Source of the DNA: Geodermatophilus obscurus | GTDB taxonomy: Bacteria > Actinomycetota > Actinomycetes > Mycobacteriales > Geodermatophilaceae | Direction: 5' to 3' | DNA: 64,000 nt | NCBI RefSeq assembly: GCF_900143215.1 | Contig: NZ_FRDM01000018.1 | Span: 17,191-81,190 of the forward strand | Part shown: in pieces, positions 41,442-49,361 of the stretch | Layout of the letters: each line of letters starts with the position of its first letter | Numbering within the stretch: position 1 is the first letter of the stretch | Notes under the pieces: generated by a model | Database searches by the model: none | What the model was told of the DNA's origin: nothing | What the model saw: the letters and a program-made list of their open reading frames with translations, nothing else | Made by a program: the position numbers and the translations under genes

Positions 41442-42757
41442 GCCACCGGCGGGCGGGCCTCCGCGACCACCCGCTGCAGGGAGGCGAGGTACCGGTCGGG
41501 CACCGAGTGGTCACCGCGCGGCGGCAGGAAGCCCTCGACGGTGGCGCCGGTGACGGCGGCGAAGGCGGCCGCCTCCTCGCCGAGCGCACGGACGACGGTG
41601 TGCTCACCCCAGGCGGTGCTGCGCGCCAGGTGGGCCATCGCGGCGGCGCTCTCGGCCCGCTCCCCCACGCAGTCGAACGGCTTGTCCGTGGCCCACAGCC
41701 GCCGGAAGCCGTCGGCCAGCGAGACGTCGGCCAGGGGGTCGCCGCCGAACATCGCGCGGGCCTCCCCCGGGGTCAGGAAGACCGCGAAGCAGAGGAAGGT
41801 GAACAGGCACTTGTCGCAGTGCAGGCACCAGCGCTGCGTGGCCTCACCGCCCATGTGCGCCTGCGTGTAGCTGCGGTTGCAGCTGAGGATCTCGCCGCGC
41901 AGGTCCGGCAGGGCCGCCACCGCGCCCACCGTCGCCAGCTCCGAGAGCTGCCGCGTCAGGCTGAAGTAGCCGACGCCCACCTCCGCCGCGGCGGCGGCGA
42001 ACAGCCGCTCGAACTCGTAGGACTTCGAGTACTGGTGGTTCACCCGCGCGCCGTTGACCGTCAGCGTCTCCTCGTCGGCGGAGCGCTCGTTGGCGAAGAC
42101 CACCGGGTCGAACCCGCCGAGGACGGCGACCAGGGTGGAGATCGCCGAGTTGATCGCGGTGACCGGCACGTGCCCGTTCAGTCCTCCGCCCCGCGTGCGC
42201 TCGCCGAGCAGCGGGTCCAGCCGGCGGCGGACGCCGATCAGCGGGACCCCGGCGGCGCGGGCCACGTCGCGCTGGGCGTCGGTCGGGTTGACCGCCAGCG
42301 CGGTGGCCGGGGTGACGACGACCAGCGCCAGCGCGGAGTCCTTGCCGCCGCCGACCGGCAGCAGCGCCCGGCGTCCGCCGCCTTCCACCGGCGCCGGCAG
42401 GTCGTCGGTGGTCTCCAGGTCGAAGGCGACCTCGTGCGGCACCGGCAGCCGGTTGACCGCGGCGAACTCGCCCAGCCCGTGCGTGTACGCGGCCTCGGCG
42501 ACGGCGGCCTGCGCCTTGGTCACCGGCCGCTCGACGACGACCCGGCCCGGCGCCCGCAGCTTGTAGTAGCTGGTGCCCATGACCAGGTGGACCAGGTCCA
42601 GCGCGGCGTCCACCCGCGCCGGGTCGGCCCCGCCGAGCAGTTCGGTGTCGAGGGTGAGCCGCTCGGTGAACTCGTCGCCGGCCAGCCGGTAGGTGAACGC
42701 GGCCTCGCCGGTGGCGAGGTCGAGCGAGCGGCCGGCGACGACGAAGGCGTCGGACAC
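41438..42757 (-). CDS. murL: UDP-MurNAc-L-Ala-L-Glu epimerase
   Basis: 439 residues. MurL, first described in Xanthomonas oryzae, inverts the terminal L-Glu of UDP-MurNAc-L-Ala-L-Glu to D-Glu with ATP and Mg2+. Supporting features: the ATP-pyrophosphatase-like loop LLPVGGGKDSALAL (residues 132-145), FANERSADEETL and SYEFERLFAAAAAEVGVGYFSLTRQLSEL, then a cysteine group in SCNRSY and RWCLHCDKCLFTFLCF. GTG 42757 has GAGGGAC upstream; GTG 42775 and ATG 42808 are alternatives that overlap murD2. It directly follows murD2, the ligase that makes its substrate. Confidence 0.88.
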   Translation of the reverse strand: MSDAFVVAGRSLDLATGEAAFTYRLAGDEFTERLTLDTELLGGADPARVDAALDLVHLVMGTSYYKLRAPGRVVVERPVTKAQAAVAEAAYTHGLGEFAAVNRLPVPHEVAFDLETTDDLPAPVEGGGRRALLPVGGGKDSALALVVVTPATALAVNPTDAQRDVARAAGVPLIGVRRRLDPLLGERTRGGGLNGHVPVTAINSAISTLVAVLGGFDPVVFANERSADEETLTVNGARVNHQYSKSYEFERLFAAAAAEVGVGYFSLTRQLSELATVGAVAALPDLRGEILSCNRSYTQAHMGGEATQRWCLHCDKCLFTFLCFAVFLTPGEARAMFGGDPLADVSLADGFRRLWATDKPFDCVGERAESAAAMAHLARSTAWGEHTVVRALGEEAAAFAAVTGATVEGFLPPRGDHSVPDRYLASLQRVVAEARPPVA

Positions 42758-42767
42758 GCCCCGTCCC

Positions 42768-44111
42768 TCAGACACGCGACGCTCCGGCGTCGAGGAGGAT
42801 CTGCTCATAGGTGCGTGCCAACTCCTCGTAGTTGCGGAAGCGGTTGTAGCTGGGCGCGCCCGGCGACAGCAGCACCAGGCCGCCCGGCCGGGCGGTGCTC
42901 AGCGCCTCGGCGACGGCATCGGCCAGCGAGGCGGTCTCGGTGACCGGCGCGTCGACGCCCGCGGCGGCCGCGGCTGCGCGGATGTCGGCGGCGAACCGGG
43001 CGCCGGTGTCCGGGATCGTCAGCACCTGCACCCCGCCGTCGCGGGCGACGACCGCCGCGGCCAGGTCGGTGTAGTCCAGCCCGCGGTCCTGCCCCCCGGC
43101 GATGAGCGTGACCTGCTGCCCGGTGAAGGCGTCGATGGCGGCGCGCACCGACACCGGGGTGGTGCTCAGCGCGTCGTCGACGAACGTGACGCCGTTCCGC
43201 GTGGCCACCGGGGAGAGCCGGTGCGGCAGTGCGCGGAAGTCGGCGACGGCGGCACGGACGGCGTCGGCGGACCGCTCGAGGTCCACGCCCATCCGCACGC
43301 AGGCGGCCAGCGCGACGTGCACGTTGGCGACGTTGTGCACGCCGGCGAGCCGCTCGGGCCGGAAGCCGTCCAGCCGCGCCTCCGGGACGACGTCGGCCGG
43401 GTCGACCAGCACCGCCGGGTCGAGGTGCTGCTCGGCGACCGGCCGGGCCTGCGCGCTGACGACCACCGAAGCCGGCCCGCAGCCGGCGAAGACGTGGAGC
43501 TTGTCGCGGTAGTACGTCGCCACGTCGCCATGCCAGTCCAGGTGCTCGGGGGCCAGCGAGGTCACCGCGCCCCAGCCGGACCAGCCCTCGACCGCGGCGG
43601 CCTGGTAGCTGGAGACCTCGACGACCAGCGAGGTGCGGTGGGTGGGGGGTGCATCGGCGACGACCTCGTCCAGCAGGACGTCGAGCAGCGGGGTGCCGAT
43701 GTTGCCCGCGTGCACCGCAGGGCGGCCGGCGGCGCCGAGCACCGCGGCCGCCAGCGCGCTGGTCGTGCTCTTCCCCTTGGTACCGGTGACGCAGAGCGTC
43801 GGGACGTCGCGGGCGGCGAACTCGGCCAGGGCCACGCCGGTGCCGGAGGTGAGGGAGGTCCGGGCGGCCAGCGCGCGGGCGTCCTCGCGGTAGGGGCTGA
43901 TCCCCGGTGAACGGAACACCACGTCGCAGCCGGCGAGCGCGGCGACGTCCGCGCCGGTCTGCACACCCGGCGGCAGGTCCGTCGGGGGGACGGCGTCGAC
44001 GACCACGACCTCCGCCGCACCGGCGGTCAGCGCGGCGCGCACCGCGGCCCGTCCCTCGCGGCCGTGACCCCAGACGCCGACCCGGCGCCCGGCCAGCTCG
44101 GCGAGTCTCAC
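42768..44111 (-). CDS. murD2: UDP-MurNAc-L-alanine--L-glutamate ligase
   Basis: 447 residues of the Mur ligase family. N-terminal [24 protein letters not shown] loop [51 protein letters not shown], and C-terminal [11 protein letters not shown] and [19 protein letters not shown]. The pairing with murL indicates MurD2, which adds L-Glu, rather than the classical MurD, which adds D-Glu. The ordinary murD would be in the dcw cluster elsewhere. GTG 44111; the divergent nhaA starts 168 nt away. Confidence 0.9.
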   Translation of the reverse strand: MRLAELAGRRVGVWGHGREGRAAVRAALTAGAAEVVVVDAVPPTDLPPGVQTGADVAALAGCDVVFRSPGISPYREDARALAARTSLTSGTGVALAEFAARDVPTLCVTGTKGKSTTSALAAAVLGAAGRPAVHAGNIGTPLLDVLLDEVVADAPPTHRTSLVVEVSSYQAAAVEGWSGWGAVTSLAPEHLDWHGDVATYYRDKLHVFAGCGPASVVVSAQARPVAEQHLDPAVLVDPADVVPEARLDGFRPERLAGVHNVANVHVALAACVRMGVDLERSADAVRAAVADFRALPHRLSPVATRNGVTFVDDALSTTPVSVRAAIDAFTGQQVTLIAGGQDRGLDYTDLAAAVVARDGGVQVLTIPDTGARFAADIRAAAAAAGVDAPVTETASLADAVAEALSTARPGGLVLLSPGAPSYNRFRNYEELARTYEQILLDAGASRV

Positions 44112-44200
44112 CGGCCGTTCCCGGACGGCCGTGCGCAGCGGTGGGTCACGGCGCCCACTGTACGGAGCGGGGGCCCCGGGGACGGCGTACACGGCGGGTC

Positions 44201-44270
44201 GCCGGTAGGGTCCCCAGGCAGGTGCGCCGGGAAGTCTGGTCGGCAGTTCCCCCGCCGACCCCGTCACCTG
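44201..44270 (+). ncRNA. Structured leader upstream of nhaA (riboswitch candidate)
   Basis: An outer helix CAGGTG (44219-44224)/CACCTG (44265-44270) encloses a hairpin GGTCGGC (44238-44244)/GCCGACC (44254-44260), and an alternative helix pairs CCAG (44214-44217) with CTGG (44236-44239). The outer helix ends at the nhaA ribosome-binding site GGAG (44270-44273), so switching could control translation. nhaA genes elsewhere carry Li+/Na+-type riboswitches; whether this is one of those classes is undecided. Confidence 0.5.
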
Positions 44271-44279
44271 GAGCCGCTC

Positions 44280-45653
44280 GTGCCGTCCACCTCCACCGCC
44301 CGCCTCTTCGGCCGGGGCTCCTGGGCGGAGACCCGCCGGATCGCCGACATCCTCCGCAAGGAGACCGTCGGCGGAGCGCTGCTGCTCGTCGCCGCGGCGG
44401 TCGCGCTGGTCTGGGCGAACTCCCCGTGGGGCGGGGTCTACGAGGCGCTGCGCGACACCCGCGTCGGCCCGGCGTCCCTGCACCTGGACCTGTCGCTGGG
44501 CACCTGGGCGGCCGACGGGCTGCTCGCGATCTTCTTCTTCGTCGCCGGCCTGGAGCTCAAGCGGGAGTTCGTCGCCGGTGACCTGCGCGAGCCGCGCCGC
44601 GCGGCGCTGCCGGTCGCCGCGGCGGTCGGGGGCATGGCGGTGCCCGCCCTGTTCTTCGTGCTGTTCAACCTCGGCCGGGACGACGACGCGCTGCGCGGCT
44701 GGGCCATCCCGTCCGCCACCGACATCGCCTTCGCCCTCGCCGTCCTGGCGGTCATCAGCACCCACCTCCCGGCGGCGCTGCGCACTTTCCTGCTGACCCT
44801 CGCGGTCGTCGACGACCTGCTGGCGATCGCGGTGATCGCCGTCTTCTACACCGACGACTTCTCCGCCGGGTCCCTGCTGCTGTCGCTGGTCCCGCTGGCC
44901 GTCTTCGGCCTGCTCGTGCAGCGGCGCGTCCGCTCGTGGTGGCTGCTGCTGCCGCTGGCGGCCCTGACCTGGGTGCTCGTGCACGAGTCGGGGGTGCACG
45001 CGACGGTCGCCGGCGTGCTGCTGGCGTTCACCGTGCCCGTCGCGCGCAGCCAGGCCGCGGGCGGCCCGGGCGCCGGCCCGGGCCTCGCCGAGCACTTCGA
45101 GCACCGGTTCCGGCCGATCTCGGCCGGCGTCGCCGTGCCGGTGTTCGCCTTCTTCTCCGCCGGTGTCGCGGTGGGCGGGCTCTCCGGGCTGACCGAGTCG
45201 GTCACCGACAGCGTCGCCGTCGGCATCGCCGTCGGACTGGTGCTGGGCAAGGCGATCGGCATCACCGGCGCCACGTGGTTGGTCTCCCGCTTCACCCGCG
45301 CCCAGCTCGACGAGCACCTCGGCTGGCCCGACGTCCTCGGCCTGTCCCTGCTCGGCGGAATCGGCTTCACCGTCTCCCTGCTGATCACCGAGCTCGCCTT
45401 CGGCCTGGGCACGGAGACCTACGACCACGCCAAGGTCGGCATCCTCACCGGCACCCTGCTGGCCGCGCTGCTGGCCACGGTCGTCCTGCGGCTGCGCAAC
45501 CGCCGCTACAAGCGCATCTACGAGGACGAGCGGGCCGACTTCGACCGCGACGGGATCCCGGACGTGTACCAGCGGGAGACGGTCGACGACCGCGCCGACC
45601 ACCGCCTGGACCGGGACGGCACACCGCCTCCCGGCCGTTCCACCGACGGCTGA
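44280..45653 (+). CDS. nhaA: Na+/H+ antiporter NhaA
   Basis: 457 residues, 12 transmembrane helices. Key segments: [62 protein letters not shown], and [20 protein letters not shown], which holds the paired Asp of the ion-binding site, then [16 protein letters not shown] and [17 protein letters not shown]. Exchanges cytoplasmic Na+ or Li+ for protons. A charged C-terminal tail of about 50 residues ([17 protein letters not shown]) resembles a Ca-binding type-3 dockerin-like DxDxDGIPD motif. GTG 44280 behind GGAG; a structured leader precedes it. Confidence 0.94.
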   Translation: MPSTSTARLFGRGSWAETRRIADILRKETVGGALLLVAAAVALVWANSPWGGVYEALRDTRVGPASLHLDLSLGTWAADGLLAIFFFVAGLELKREFVAGDLREPRRAALPVAAAVGGMAVPALFFVLFNLGRDDDALRGWAIPSATDIAFALAVLAVISTHLPAALRTFLLTLAVVDDLLAIAVIAVFYTDDFSAGSLLLSLVPLAVFGLLVQRRVRSWWLLLPLAALTWVLVHESGVHATVAGVLLAFTVPVARSQAAGGPGAGPGLAEHFEHRFRPISAGVAVPVFAFFSAGVAVGGLSGLTESVTDSVAVGIAVGLVLGKAIGITGATWLVSRFTRAQLDEHLGWPDVLGLSLLGGIGFTVSLLITELAFGLGTETYDHAKVGILTGTLLAALLATVVLRLRNRRYKRIYEDERADFDRDGIPDVYQRETVDDRADHRLDRDGTPPPGRSTDG

Positions 45654-45662
45654 AAATCCGCG

Positions 45663-45763
45663 TTGCCGACCCCCGTGGAGGCGACGTACCGTCGACGTAC
45701 ACGAGAGAGGAGGTGGTCCGTAACTTGCATGCTTATCGGACTCGTGAGGTGGCTGTCCGCTAG
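45663..45763 (+). promoter_or_regulatory. Leader with strong ribosome-binding site and micro-ORFs
   Basis: A -35/-10-like pair TTGCCG (45663) and TACCGT (45687) is followed by AGAGAGGAGG and two overlapping micro-frames: TTG 45725 (LHAYRTREVAVR, stop TAG 45761-45763) and ATG 45729 (24 codons, begins MLIGLVRWLS). It precedes the gene at about 45947 by nearly 200 nt. It might be a peptide leader or a small RNA; I cannot tell. Confidence 0.35.
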
Positions 45764-45946
45764 CCGCCGTCCAGATGGGCCGCCCGTTCAGACGACAGTC
45801 TGAGCGACGGCAGATCGCCCGTCCGTCGTACGGCGGCGAGCGAGAACCGGACAGTCACCCGACCCCCGGGCCGCCGGCATTTGTCCAGCCGGCCCGCGTG
45901 CTGCTCCCCTCTTCGGAGGGCCGGGCGCCGCGGAGCAGCCCGGGGG

Positions 45947-46681
45947 TTGTCCGTTCTCCCGGGGAGGTCCCCGCTGTCGACCGGCCATCCTGTCGGGACA
46001 GACCCCTCCCCCGGCGCCTGGGTCGCCGCGGCCCTCCGGCACGACCGCTCCGTCGCGTCCCTCGTGCCCCCCGTCTTCGAGGCCTACGCCCGCGTTCTGC
46101 ACCCCGCCGTGCGCTACGCCGGGGACGACGACGTCGACGTCCGCTGGGACGAGGTCGCGGCCTACAACGGCACCACCGCGCACCGGCTGATGCAGTGGCC
46201 GGCGATCACCGGCTCGTGGGAGCACGTCTCCGAGGAGGACCAGCCCGACGTCTGGAACGACAGCCCCGCCGAGGGCCACCTCCCCGCACACGTCGCCGCC
46301 GCCCTGAGCGCGCTGCTCGCCGGGTGGACGACCACGCCGCAGGAGTGCTGGTTCGGCTGGTGCGACGACGACGACGCCGCCATCGACCGCCCGCACCTGA
46401 CGCTGCCCACCTGCGACCTGCTGCTGCAGCGCGGTCCGATCACGCTGGCCGCGGCCAACTTCGCCCCCGAGCCACAGGAGCAGAGCGCGGCCGTGTGGTG
46501 GCCGGCCGACCGCGCCTGGTTCGTGGCCACGGACCCCACCCTGATGAGCACCTACGTCGGCGGGCCGGCCGGCGCGGTCGACGACGTCCTCGGTTCCCTG
46601 CTGGAGGCGCACCCAGCCGCCCCGGACGACCCGGTCGGCCACGACACCGACCCGGTCAACCCCGCCCCCACCCGCTTCTAG
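45947..46681 (+). CDS. Conserved-looking protein of unknown function
   Basis: About 244 residues if TTG 45947 is used. Aromatic- and acid-rich, with FEAYARVLHPA, RWDEVAAYNG, PQECWFGWCDDDDAAID and AVWWPADRAWFVATDPTLMSTYVGG. Similar uncharacterised proteins occur in actinobacteria; no fold or catalytic motif is visible. The start is uncertain: no ATG or GTG precedes the conserved part (SPGAWVAAALRHDRSVASL), so TTG 45947 or 45881, or a CTG after GGGGAGG near 45975, must serve. It ends next to the convergent DUF885 gene, with 4 nt overlap. Confidence 0.65.
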   Translation: MSVLPGRSPLSTGHPVGTDPSPGAWVAAALRHDRSVASLVPPVFEAYARVLHPAVRYAGDDDVDVRWDEVAAYNGTTAHRLMQWPAITGSWEHVSEEDQPDVWNDSPAEGHLPAHVAAALSALLAGWTTTPQECWFGWCDDDDAAIDRPHLTLPTCDLLLQRGPITLAAANFAPEPQEQSAAVWWPADRAWFVATDPTLMSTYVGGPAGAVDDVLGSLLEAHPAAPDDPVGHDTDPVNPAPTRF

Positions 46682-48396
46682 AGGACGGCGAGCTCCGCGG
46701 CGAGGTCGTCGAGACCGAGGGAGCCCTGCGACAGTGCGGCCATGTGCCACGCCTTGCGGTCGAAGGCCTCGCCCCGCGCCCGCTGCGCCGCCGCCCGGCC
46801 CGCCAGCCAGGCGCGCTCCCCGAGCTTGTAGCTGATCGCCTGCCCGGGCAGGCCGAGGTAGCGGACCAGCTCGCTGTCGAGGAAGGCCGGGGTCGCACCG
46901 CTGTGCTCGCCGAGGAAGGCGCGGGCCAGCTCCGGCGTCCACGGCCGGCCACCGTGCCCGGCGAGCACACCGTCGGCGTCGTCCGGAACGGGCAGGCCCA
47001 GGTGCATGCCGATGTCGATGACCACCCGCACCGCGCGCAGCTGCTGGGCGTCGAGGTAGCCCAGCCGCGTGCCGGGGTCGGCGAAGTAGCCCAGCTCGTC
47101 CATGAGCCGCTCGGCGTACAGCGCCCAGCCCTCGACGTTCGCACCGACCGAGCCCAGAGAGGTCTGGTACGTCGACAGCTGCCCGGAGACGTACGCCCAC
47201 TGGGCCAGCTGCAGGTGGTGGCCCGGAACGCCCTCGTGGTACCAGATCGAGGTCAGGTCCCAGAGCGGGAAGCGCTCCCGGCCCAGGGTGGGCAGCCAGG
47301 TGCGGCCCGGGCGGGAGAAGTCCTGCGCGGGGCGCGTGTAGTACGGCGCGGCGGCGCTGCCGGGCGGCGCGATCATCGCCTCCACCCGGCGGACCGGCTC
47401 GGCGAGGTCGAAGTGGACGCCGTCGAGGGCCGCGATCGCGTCGTCCATCATCGACTGCAGCCGCTCGCGGATCGCCTCGACGCCGTCGACGGCGGGGCCG
47501 TGCACGTCGAGCCAGCGCATCGCCTCCATGGGGGTCGCGCCGGGCACGGCCCGCTCGGCCTCGACCCGCTGCTCGGCGAGGATCCGCCGGTGCTCGGCCC
47601 AGCCCCAGGCGTAGGCCTCCTCCAGCCCCTTCCCGGCGCCGAGGTCCGAGCCGGTCCAGCGGCGGGCGGCCAGCGCGTAGCGGTCGCGACCGACGGCGTC
47701 CGGCATCCCCTCGGCCTGCGGCAGGTAGACGTCGCGGAGGAAGTCACGCACCTCGGCGACCGCGCCGTCGGCGACCCGTGCCGCGGCATCCAGCTCGCCG
47801 CGCAGCGCCTCCGGGCCGCCCGCGGCGAACCCGCCGAAGAAGGGCCCGGCCAGCCACTCGCCGAGCTGCGTGACGACCGTCGACACCTGGCGCGGCGCCA
47901 CGAGCAGGCCGCGCCGCGCGCCCTCCTCCAGCGACGCGCGGAACCCGCGGTAGGCCTCGGGCACGCGCGCCATCCGGCGGGCGACGACGGCCCAGTCGTC
48001 CTCCGACGCCGTCGGCATGAGCAGGAAGACCTGGCGGATCGAGTGCACCGGGCTGAACAGGTTCGACAGCGCCCGCAGCCCCTCGCCGGCCTCGTGCACG
48101 GCCAGCTCGGCGCCCAGCCGCTCGCGCAGCAGCCGGGCGCAGCGCCGCTCGACCGGGTCGCCGTCCAGAGCGGGGTCGGCGGCCAGGACGCGGTCCAATT
48201 CGGTGAGGGTGTCGCCGGCCAGCCGCGCCTCGGCCTCCAGCCCGGCAGGACCGGGGTCGGGCAGCCGGTCGTCGCCGGGGCGGGTACCCAACGACGTCGC
48301 GACGATCGGGTCGAGCTCGCAGACCGCGTCGACGTACCGGTCGGCGACCTGGCGGGGGGTGGCGGGGTGGGCGGACGAGTCGAGCGTGCCGCTCAC
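46678..48396 (-). CDS. DUF885 family metallopeptidase-like protein
   Basis: 572 residues, mostly helical. The presumed zinc motif is SIWYHEGVPGHHLQLAQWAY near residues 375-394 (an HExxxH-like HEGVPGHH), with the downstream acidic helix NVEGWALYAERLMDELGYFADP, both typical of DUF885 and the M2/M32-like gluzincins. Likely a cytoplasmic peptidase or carboxypeptidase; the substrate is unknown. No signal peptide. GTG 48396 overlaps the stop of the FABP gene (GTGA, 48393-48396). Confidence 0.87.
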   Translation of the reverse strand: MSGTLDSSAHPATPRQVADRYVDAVCELDPIVATSLGTRPGDDRLPDPGPAGLEAEARLAGDTLTELDRVLAADPALDGDPVERRCARLLRERLGAELAVHEAGEGLRALSNLFSPVHSIRQVFLLMPTASEDDWAVVARRMARVPEAYRGFRASLEEGARRGLLVAPRQVSTVVTQLGEWLAGPFFGGFAAGGPEALRGELDAAARVADGAVAEVRDFLRDVYLPQAEGMPDAVGRDRYALAARRWTGSDLGAGKGLEEAYAWGWAEHRRILAEQRVEAERAVPGATPMEAMRWLDVHGPAVDGVEAIRERLQSMMDDAIAALDGVHFDLAEPVRRVEAMIAPPGSAAAPYYTRPAQDFSRPGRTWLPTLGRERFPLWDLTSIWYHEGVPGHHLQLAQWAYVSGQLSTYQTSLGSVGANVEGWALYAERLMDELGYFADPGTRLGYLDAQQLRAVRVVIDIGMHLGLPVPDDADGVLAGHGGRPWTPELARAFLGEHSGATPAFLDSELVRYLGLPGQAISYKLGERAWLAGRAAAQRARGEAFDRKAWHMAALSQGSLGLDDLAAELAVL

Positions 48397-48926
48397 CTGA
48401 GGCGCTCCAGCCGGGCCGACATGGTGGGCCGCAGCGGCGCGTCGCCGGCGGCGCGGTCGATCGCGTACATCAGCGCGCCCTCGACGATGCCGTAGAGCCG
48501 TACGGCGCGGGACACCTCGGGGGCGTCCGGCGTGCGGGCGAGGACGTCGGTGGTCAGCTCCCAGCTGGTCGTCGTCCGGGCCCGGCCGACGTAGAGCTCG
48601 ACCAGCCCGTCGGGGCTGGTGACCAGCAGCTCGACGTCGTCGCTGCCGCGGGGACGCCAGAATCCGGACTCCCGGACGGCGGGCCCGACCACCGCGCCGT
48701 CGTCGGTGAGCCGCCAGGTGCGTGAGTCGTAGGCCAGGAAGCCGCGGCCGTCGTGGCTGAACCGGATCCACTGGCCGAAGCGGTGGTCTCCCTCTGCTCC
48801 GGCGGCCTGCCCCTCGCCGTGCCACTCGCCGAGCAACGGCAGGACGGCGAGCAGCCCCTCCGCGACCTCCGGTCCCGAGCGGACGTCGACGGTGTCGGCG
48901 ACCGGCAGCTCGGTGTCGCCGGTCAC
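48393..48926 (-). CDS. FABP-like/nitrobindin family protein
   Basis: 177 residues folding as a ten-strand beta-barrel: LLGEWHGEGQAAGAEGDHRFGQWIRFSHDGRGFLAYDSRTWRL, RESGFWRPRG, and a C-terminal LRPTMSARLERL. Nitrobindins such as Rv2717c carry the haem-binding His in a C-terminal H-L-x-A-x-L segment; the matching place here reads T-M-S-A-R-L, so haem binding is doubtful. The positional homologue is Rv0813c. GTG 48926 overlaps the stop of a small membrane peptide gene (GTGA, 48923-48926). Confidence 0.85.
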   Translation of the reverse strand: MTGDTELPVADTVDVRSGPEVAEGLLAVLPLLGEWHGEGQAAGAEGDHRFGQWIRFSHDGRGFLAYDSRTWRLTDDGAVVGPAVRESGFWRPRGSDDVELLVTSPDGLVELYVGRARTTTSWELTTDVLARTPDAPEVSRAVRLYGIVEGALMYAIDRAAGDAPLRPTMSARLERLR

Positions 48927-49027
48927 CGGCGCACCTCCCTCGGACGGCGGGTGAGCCGGGCGGCGCCGTACCCGCAGCCGAGCGCCGCGAGCGACGCCAG
49001 GACGACGAGGACCCAGGCAGAGACCAT
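48923..49027 (-). CDS. 34-residue single-helix membrane peptide
   Basis: MVSAWVLVVLASLAALGCGYG followed by AARLTRRPREVRR: one transmembrane helix and a basic tail. ATG 49027 has GGAG three nt upstream. Its stop overlaps the GTG of the FABP gene by 4 nt, the same coupling used throughout this operon, which supports that it is translated. No family known. Confidence 0.5.
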   Translation of the reverse strand: MVSAWVLVVLASLAALGCGYGAARLTRRPREVRR

Positions 49028-49047
49028 GCGCTCCACCGTAGGGCTGC

Positions 49048-49116
49048 CAGGCGACGTGCTGGAACGGCCCCGTCCAGGGCACCGTCCCGAGCGTGCCGAG
49101 GAGAGGTCCTTCGTCG
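49048..49116. repeat. Degenerate stop-proximal repeat, copy 9
   Basis: GACGTGCTGGAACGGCCCCG with the sequence AGGTCCTTCG at its end, matching the flanks of copies 1 and 6. The arms are eroded. It lies between divergent genes (small membrane peptide and PAS-SpoIIE gene). Confidence 0.45.
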
Positions 49117-49361
49117 GCCGGTCGCCGGCGCCGCGCCGGCCGTGGCCGCCGCCGACCGCTGGTCCGGTGTCGCCGTCGTGGCCGGTGCGTCGGTGACGTC
49201 GGGCCGGTCGACGTCCTCTCGCGCTCGGCGCCGTCCTGCCGGCCCGTGTCCGCCAGGGAGCGGCGCCGATCGACGGCACCCCGGTTCGGTCCCGTCCCGA
49301 TGGGGCAGGCAGGTGAGGTGGACCGGAGCGGTACCGACGGGGCGCAGGGAGGTGGCGGAGC

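Noticed and set aside
42768..45602. 944-codon minus-strand frame reaching into nhaA
   Set aside because: Only the part from 44111 is protein-like (MurD2). The rest is antisense to nhaA.
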